Shown piece after piece: positions 58,873 to 64,000 of a stretch of 64,000 nucleotides of DNA. Source of the stretch: Myxococcales bacterium. Its GTDB lineage: Bacteria > Myxococcota_A > UBA9160 > UBA4427. The position numbers were made by a program, and so were the translations under genes. Location of the stretch: the NCBI GenBank assembly GCA_012959805.1, contig DUCN01000065.1:1-64000 (forward strand), written 5' to 3'. Positions within the stretch are counted from its first letter, which is position 1; every line of letters begins with the position of its first letter. The notes under the pieces were generated by a model. That model was not told where the DNA came from. It worked only from the letters and a program-made list of their open reading frames with translations, and did no database searches.

Positions 58873-59597
58873 GCCATCGCTCCAGCCGTGGGCGTGGCCG
58901 CAGGAATATCCTCGGCGATGCGCCCCCCCTCGAGTCGGAGGACACGCTTGCCATAGCGTTCAATGAGCGAATGATCGTGGGTCGCCACGATAACCGTGGT
59001 TCCTCGGGTCGAAGCCTTGACGATCAGGTCCATGATTTCGATCGTGAGTTCCGGATCGAGATTACCCGTCGGCTCATCAGCCAGGAGAATTTCAGGTTCG
59101 TTCACGAGCGCACGAGCCAGAGCGACACGCTGCTGCTCGCCACCGGAAAGCGAGAGCGGGTGATGGAAGCGTCGATGCTGAAGACCGACGGACTTCAACA
59201 TGGCAAAGACCCTTGACCGTGCATCTCGCCTCGGCGTGCCGACAACATCGAGCGCAAGCCGGACGTTCTCTTCAATCGTGCGCTCCGCGAGCAGCTTGAA
59301 GTCCTGAAAAACGACCCCGACTCGACGTCGCAGCGCGGGAATCGCTCCTGCACCGAGTCGAGCCACATTTCGTCCAAGTACGAGAATCTGGCCCTCTGAG
59401 GGTGTCTCCTCCGCGAAGATCAATTCGAGTAACGTCGTCTTACCCGCCCCGGAAGCGCCGGTGAGAAAGATAAACTCGCCTCGGCGGACTTCGAGCGACA
59501 CGTCGTGCAACGCGTATTGACCAGCCATGTAGGACTTTGAAACGTGATACATGCGGACTGGGGGTTCGCCCGCCGCCGTCAGCGTGCGACGCCTCAC
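58869..59597 (-). CDS. ftsE: cell division ATP-binding protein FtsE
   Basis: [74 protein letters not shown]. Confidence 0.94.
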   Translation of the reverse strand: MRRRTLTAAGEPPVRMYHVSKSYMAGQYALHDVSLEVRRGEFIFLTGASGAGKTTLLELIFAEETPSEGQILVLGRNVARLGAGAIPALRRRVGVVFQDFKLLAERTIEENVRLALDVVGTPRRDARSRVFAMLKSVGLQHRRFHHPLSLSGGEQQRVALARALVNEPEILLADEPTGNLDPELTIEIMDLIVKASTRGTTVIVATHDHSLIERYGKRVLRLEGGRIAEDIPAATPTAGAMA

Positions 59598-60268
59598 TTC
59601 GGCTGCCGCCTCCGCTTCCGAGCGTTTTCGACGAGATAGTCGAGCACGACTTCGTCCAGCGGTTTCTCCGACAAGACGCGATCTCCGAAGACCCGCGAGA
59701 GCGTCGCCGACGTTTCCTGTTGGGACGGATGTGTGGATGGCTCCTCAGCAACAACGGTCGCCTCGGCCATCGTCGCCGGGCGAGTCGCCGCGGAGGATCG
59801 CGCGGTCACGGATGACGTCGCTGACCCTGATGACGTCCTGGACCGCGATGATTTCGTGAGCCCGCGTGCCTTCGCACCGGCGCCCGCATCCGCGTTGGCC
59901 GCCGTATTCGTGATTTCGGACGGGCGTTCTTCTTCCGTCACAGACGGCGCTCGCGATGATCGGGAACCCGACTGCTTCTCCGCCAGGAAGATATCAGCGC
60001 CAAGTCGCTCGCCGATCGTTCCGTCATGTTCACCGCGCGAGAGCTGCTTCAGGATCGTCTTGTGCTGCCCTTCCATCAATTTTTTGACGGCGATTTGGAT
60101 GCCATCACCGGCGAGCAGATCCGAGTAGTCCTGCTTCACCGAAACCATGATGTTCCCACCATGGAAGAGATGCGTAATCACATGGGGATTGTCCAAACCA
60201 CTGTCCTCGGTCTGGACGTGGAATAGAACACCGCGATAGCGGAAATTTGTATTGAAGCCCGATAGCAT
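59594..60268 (-). CDS. uncharacterized protein, ATGA-coupled upstream of ftsE
   Basis: MLSGFNTNFRYRGVLFHVQTEDSGLDNPHVITHLFHGGNIMVSVKQDYSDLLAGDGIQIAVKKLMEGQHKTILKQL...; 4-nt overlap with ftsE; low-complexity C-terminal half. Confidence 0.75.
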   Translation of the reverse strand: MLSGFNTNFRYRGVLFHVQTEDSGLDNPHVITHLFHGGNIMVSVKQDYSDLLAGDGIQIAVKKLMEGQHKTILKQLSRGEHDGTIGERLGADIFLAEKQSGSRSSRAPSVTEEERPSEITNTAANADAGAGAKARGLTKSSRSRTSSGSATSSVTARSSAATRPATMAEATVVAEEPSTHPSQQETSATLSRVFGDRVLSEKPLDEVVLDYLVENARKRRRQPK

Positions 60269-60605
60269 CGCAGCCCGATGCCCCCCAAGAGATTCGTGCG
60301 GATGCCCACCCTTCGGCGGATCATGCGCGACCATACCATGCGAAAACGCCGGATCGATACGCCAGATCGGCTTCCGGCGTGTCCATCCCGCTTCCGTGCA
60401 CCTGCCTCATCGGGCACTAGGTCATAAATCTGAAAAAAGACGGCATCACAGCGATCGGATAACGGGGGCGTATACCCTCATCCTCGAATCCTTTCGGATC
60501 CATGCCGGATCCGTGAAAGACTCTCGCCGTGTCAGCGGCAGTCAAATCCGAATCCCGGGCAAAATCGCCTGCCGCTCGAGATGCGACGTCGGCCGGCGAT
60601 TCGAA

Positions 60606-60947
60606 CTACCCCAAGACCGTTTGAAACGCGTCGTCACTGAATCCAACGACGGTGATCTTCCCAACACGCATCGTGGGCGCTCTGAGGTTTCCGGTCGGAC
60701 CGAGCATCTTCTCGGTCACTTCCGAAATCGACGCGCTCTTCATGTCAAAAACATCGAGCTTCTTGCCCTTTGCGACGTAGACCTTCGACGACTCCTTTGC
60801 GATCGAGCGAGCTTCCTTCGCGGCGAGCTTTCGGCTGGCCGGAATTTCTTCTTTGATGACCACATTCTTGGCATCCAAAAACTTGGACGCTCGGGTGCAG
60901 CTCGTTCAACCCTTTCGGACGTAGTACCAGTCGACCTTCTTCGCCAT
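60606..60947 (-). CDS. ArsC-family selenoprotein (in-frame UGA at 60906..60908 read as selenocysteine)
   Basis: ATG at 60947; translation MAKKVDWYYVRKG-U-TSCTRASKFLDAKNVVIKEEIPASRKLAAKEARSIAKESSKVYVAKGKKLDVFDMKSASISEVTEKMLGPTGNLRAPTMRVGKITVVGFSDDAFQTVLG*. UxxC at the thioredoxin-fold active site; GPTGNLRAPT matches ArsC-like proteins. ORF track shows only the part after the UGA (from 60878). Confidence 0.9.
60871..60890 (-). promoter_or_regulatory. bacterial SECIS element
   Basis: GCGUCCAA-GUUU-UUGGAUGC: 8-bp stem (one G-U pair) with GU in the apical loop, 24 nt after the UGA. Confidence 0.8.
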
Positions 60948-61025
60948 GCGCGTGAACTCCTCATTCCGATTCGGGCATCAACCCTGGTCCGGGTTTCGTG
61001 CCGGTATTCGTGCCAGTGGAAGTGC

Positions 61026-61676
61026 CTATTCTAGTCGCATCGGTGCACCCGCCGCGAGTCCGAATAGTCCAAGCCCGAGCAAGAGCGCTGCGCCGGGCTC
61101 GGGGATCGGTGCAAAGTCGGCAACTCCCGGTGTCGGCGACAGAAGAACCGCGAAGTCATTCGCATTGTCATCCGAGTCGGCATTGGCAAATATCCTCGCC
61201 AGACTCGATCCGGAACTGGCATCGGGAGCCGACGTGCCCTCTCCGGCAAAGAACTCACTCGGTGCGAAAACACCGTAACCGACCGCATCAAAAATCGTTG
61301 AGCCCTGGCGAAGAACTATCGAGTCCGGCCCATTTTGAAAATCGAAATTGGCAAGTAGATCTGCACCCAACACCGATGTCGACCCGTCGGACATCCGATC
61401 CGCAACGACAAACAGGCCATTCGCACCGATCGATCCCGAAAGCGTAATCGCGGGGCCAACGGCGCCATTTGCGCCGTTCACTCCTTCGAGGACAAATCCG
61501 TCGAGAGACGTCCCAACCTCACCGGCCAACTCGACAAAACTCTGGCCATCGTCGGAACCCGGCGCGTCATAGTAGACCTCGGAAATGATCGGTAGCGCCT
61601 GTGCCGCACCCGCGAGCAGCAGCTGGAGGAGGATCGTCAGCGACAACCTCGTAATCCCAGTCTTATGCAAATTCAT
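61026..61676 (-). CDS. lamin-tail-like (LTD) secreted protein with PEP-CTERM sorting signal
   Basis: Signal peptide; LPIISEVYYDAPGSDDGQSFVELAGEVGTSLDGFVLEGVNG (LTD-like); C-term PIPEPGAALLLGLGLFGLAAGAPMRLE. Confidence 0.8.
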   Translation of the reverse strand: MNLHKTGITRLSLTILLQLLLAGAAQALPIISEVYYDAPGSDDGQSFVELAGEVGTSLDGFVLEGVNGANGAVGPAITLSGSIGANGLFVVADRMSDGSTSVLGADLLANFDFQNGPDSIVLRQGSTIFDAVGYGVFAPSEFFAGEGTSAPDASSGSSLARIFANADSDDNANDFAVLLSPTPGVADFAPIPEPGAALLLGLGLFGLAAGAPMRLE

Positions 61677-61691
61677 GTTTTCAACTTCCTT

Positions 61692-63482
61692 TCATTCTTC
61701 GTGATTGGGGTGATGTTTTTCGGGACGGATGTTCGGACCGAAGCCATGCTTCGAATCCAAAACCGGAGGCGGTTGCGAACGCCAGCGACTGATCCAACCA
61801 CCGGTCCATGCATCGAGACCAGCGTCGAGTTCCCGGGCCCGCCAGGTGAGACGAGCCACATCCTCGCCTGCGCCTAAATGAGCGGAGGTCAGCGTCGCGC
61901 GAATCGCCTGACGTTCGAAGTAGAGTTGGTTGATCTCGTCGACGACGTCGTCACGAAGCGTGATGATCTGACGCAACTCGCGAGACACATCGACGGTCTC
62001 GTCTGGAAAGACCGCGCTGGCTAGATCCCAATCGAGCTCGATCGTCGCGCGATAGCCCTGACCTTCATCTCTTGTCCGATCCACGAGAAACCGCCTATCC
62101 CCGGAAATGAAGGCTTGATCGAAATCTCGCTGGCGGTCCGAATCAAGCTCGACATCAAAGCTCAGCTGAACTTCGGGCCAATACGCGCGGCGGCGAAGTC
62201 GCTTCCACATCGAGTCTGCACGACCCACCGTTAGACCCGACCGCCGCAAGGCGCGTCGGCGAACCTCTGGGAGCGGCGGATCGGGCAACAGCTCGAACGG
62301 TCTGCTTCGCGGGCGCGACCGGACGCCGTCGAGGTTCGCCAAGGCCACCACGGACGACGCAGGCCCGAGCACGAAAATGCCGGTTCGGCATAACGCGAGA
62401 GTGTGCGCGGGTGCTCGCGCCTGAACATCGACGCAGCGCGTAGTGCCGACCGGACTCGCAGCCCGGCGAAAGGGTTCGGCGAAGGTGTCAGCGGACAGCA
62501 ATCCATGATCGGTAGCGATCCAGATCCGTCCCGCCGCCCATCCAAGCCCACGAATCGATGTCCCGGGCGGAAGAGTCGGCCGCTCGTGATGCCAGCTGGA
62601 TTGGCTTACGCCGAACGGCTCCGAAGCCACGGAAGCCGAAGAGGAGTCTGCTTCCTCGATCGAGCGCCAGATAATCGAATCTTGAAAGATGAGAAAGAGA
62701 CGACGACCCTCGGGATCGATGACCAGATCGACCACGCCCTTCTCGTCGCTCGACCCGGTCAGGGATAGCGGTATAGCCAGGGTGTCGACCCCGGTGACGC
62801 GCAGTCCGGATGCCGACTCGAGTCCGCGAACCACTGAGAGTCCTCGGGCTCCATAGATCCAGGCCTGGGCGACTCCAGCACGCCGGGCGGCCGATCCGTC
62901 TGCTGTGCGGTCGAAACTCGCCGAGCGAATCGCAACATGCGAGATGGCGGTCGCCGCCGAGGTTCCAATGCGCTGGAAAATCTTTCCATCTGACGACCAG
63001 AGTGCTCCACCACCCGTCGCGAGCAAGAGCGATGAATCCGAAACCACAATGCGCGCAACCCGGTTACCCGTCTCCCCGCCCAACAGCCGTTTGCGAAGGG
63101 GGCGGCCATTTCGATTCCACGAAAAGAGCCCGAGGTCGGTGGCAATCCAGAGAACGTTCTCGGCGTCGAAAACCAGATCTCGAACCGACGACAAAACCGT
63201 GCGATGGCGCTCACCATTTTGCCACCACGTCACGCCCGCATCGTCACCGACCGCAATCTCTCCGGATCTGGATTGCGCCAGTGCAAACGCTTCCCCGGCC
63301 CCGCCCCCGGACGAGCCCAACCATCGCCAGATGCCCGGCCCCGCAATATTGTCCGGCAGGGCAACGCTCGCCGCCGACAAAGGCGAGAGCAATAACGCAA
63401 AGACGATGATGATGATGATGGAAGGGTGCGCGGTGACGCCTTCGCTCGGGATGTTTCGCTTGCCATCCATGCGGCTCGACAT
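61692..63482 (-). CDS. hypothetical secreted beta-propeller-like protein
   Basis: Signal peptide IIIIIVFALLLSPLSAASVA; repeats such as VRDLVFDAENVLWIATDLGLFSWNRNG and IRGLGWAAGRIWIATDHGLLSADTF; helical C-terminal module. Start approximate. Confidence 0.7.
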   Translation of the reverse strand: MSSRMDGKRNIPSEGVTAHPSIIIIIVFALLLSPLSAASVALPDNIAGPGIWRWLGSSGGGAGEAFALAQSRSGEIAVGDDAGVTWWQNGERHRTVLSSVRDLVFDAENVLWIATDLGLFSWNRNGRPLRKRLLGGETGNRVARIVVSDSSLLLATGGGALWSSDGKIFQRIGTSAATAISHVAIRSASFDRTADGSAARRAGVAQAWIYGARGLSVVRGLESASGLRVTGVDTLAIPLSLTGSSDEKGVVDLVIDPEGRRLFLIFQDSIIWRSIEEADSSSASVASEPFGVSQSSWHHERPTLPPGTSIRGLGWAAGRIWIATDHGLLSADTFAEPFRRAASPVGTTRCVDVQARAPAHTLALCRTGIFVLGPASSVVALANLDGVRSRPRSRPFELLPDPPLPEVRRRALRRSGLTVGRADSMWKRLRRRAYWPEVQLSFDVELDSDRQRDFDQAFISGDRRFLVDRTRDEGQGYRATIELDWDLASAVFPDETVDVSRELRQIITLRDDVVDEINQLYFERQAIRATLTSAHLGAGEDVARLTWRARELDAGLDAWTGGWISRWRSQPPPVLDSKHGFGPNIRPEKHHPNHEE

Positions 63483-63661
63483 CGCAAGCTTCGTGCCCAT
63501 CGCCGGTTCGCGCCGTGGCCATGCTCGGGCGCGCAGAGCGGCTCCTGGCCCCGCGTCGTGAACCTCGAGCCCCGTTTTAGGCGTGACCGGGACTTCGCGC
63601 GAGATTCTCGACCCGGACCCGCGCTTGACGTCACGCAGCGCGTCCCGAAGAATCGCACGTG

Positions 63662-64000
63662 ATGTCCTGCGAAATCCAGACCCATCCGACCGAACCCACC
63701 ACACGTACGCGCACCTTAAGGTGTTCGCCGGTGGTCACGATCGCTCTGTGCCTGAGCATTATGGGGTCGGGTTGCCTCGGTGGTAGCTGGACCAATGCGG
63801 AGTCTCGACTCCCCAACGACGCAGCAGATCGTGCGACCCAAATCGAAACCCTGAAGGCCTCCATCGAGCGTGATCATCGAACTCTCGAAAATCTGATCAC
63901 CCAGCCAGGCCTCGCTGCCGACCGGTCTCTACACGAGAATCCAGAACTTCGCGCAATTGCAGAGCGATTGACCGCGTTAGAGCGGGCGCTCGAACAACTC
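63662..64000 (+). CDS. putative lipoprotein, runs off the window end
   Basis: In-frame from ATG 63662: ...VVTIALCLSIMGSGCLGGSWTNAESRLPNDAADRATQIETLKASIERDHRTLENLITQ...RALEQL, no stop; lipobox-like GSGC. Confidence 0.65.
   Translation, partial: MSCEIQTHPTEPTTRTRTLRCSPVVTIALCLSIMGSGCLGGSWTNAESRLPNDAADRATQIETLKASIERDHRTLENLITQPGLAADRSLHENPELRAIAERLTALERALEQL

Noticed and set aside
60606-60878. Arsenate reductase starting at 60878 as given in the ORF track
   Set aside because: That start removes the active-site strand and U/C motif; the upstream UGA-containing frame plus SECIS hairpin explains the sequence better.

Overview
High-GC bacterial chromosomal segment that reads mainly as conserved housekeeping operons, mostly on the minus strand, of a Gram-negative bacterium (deltaproteobacterial/Myxococcota-like organisation is an inference). 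Blocks recognised: ssrA (tmRNA) and smpB; panD-panC-panB; tsaD-rsmA-dksA; cpoB-tolB-tolA-tolR-tolQ with no pal; pepA, cytochrome c, rpoH-like sigma factor; moaB and a fused moaD-moaE; bactofilin; holB-tatD-suhB; a Gld-type ABC transporter with DUF4340; glycosyltransferase plus tandem-kinase protein; oppA-F; cysC, nifS/iscS, erpA; tlyA-dxs-ispA-xseB-xseA-ctp-envC-ftsX-ftsE; and a terminal accessory stretch with a PEP-CTERM protein and a beta-propeller-like protein. The most notable hidden signal is an ArsC-like selenoprotein (60606..60947, minus). The ORF track truncates it at an in-frame UGA, but translating through the UGA gives MAKKVDWYYVRKG-U-TSC..., and an 8-bp hairpin with GU in its apical loop lies at bacterial SECIS distance. 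Other observations: a decayed DUF3604 gene, a frameshifted NifU-like domain, a MoaD-MoaE fusion with an internal GG, six 11-bp phased repeats at a TetR promoter, a probable CTG start codon, and recurrent in-frame 9/18-bp repeat expansions in housekeeping genes. No CRISPR array, transposon, prophage or tRNA was recognised. All calls are from reading the sequence; no searches were run.
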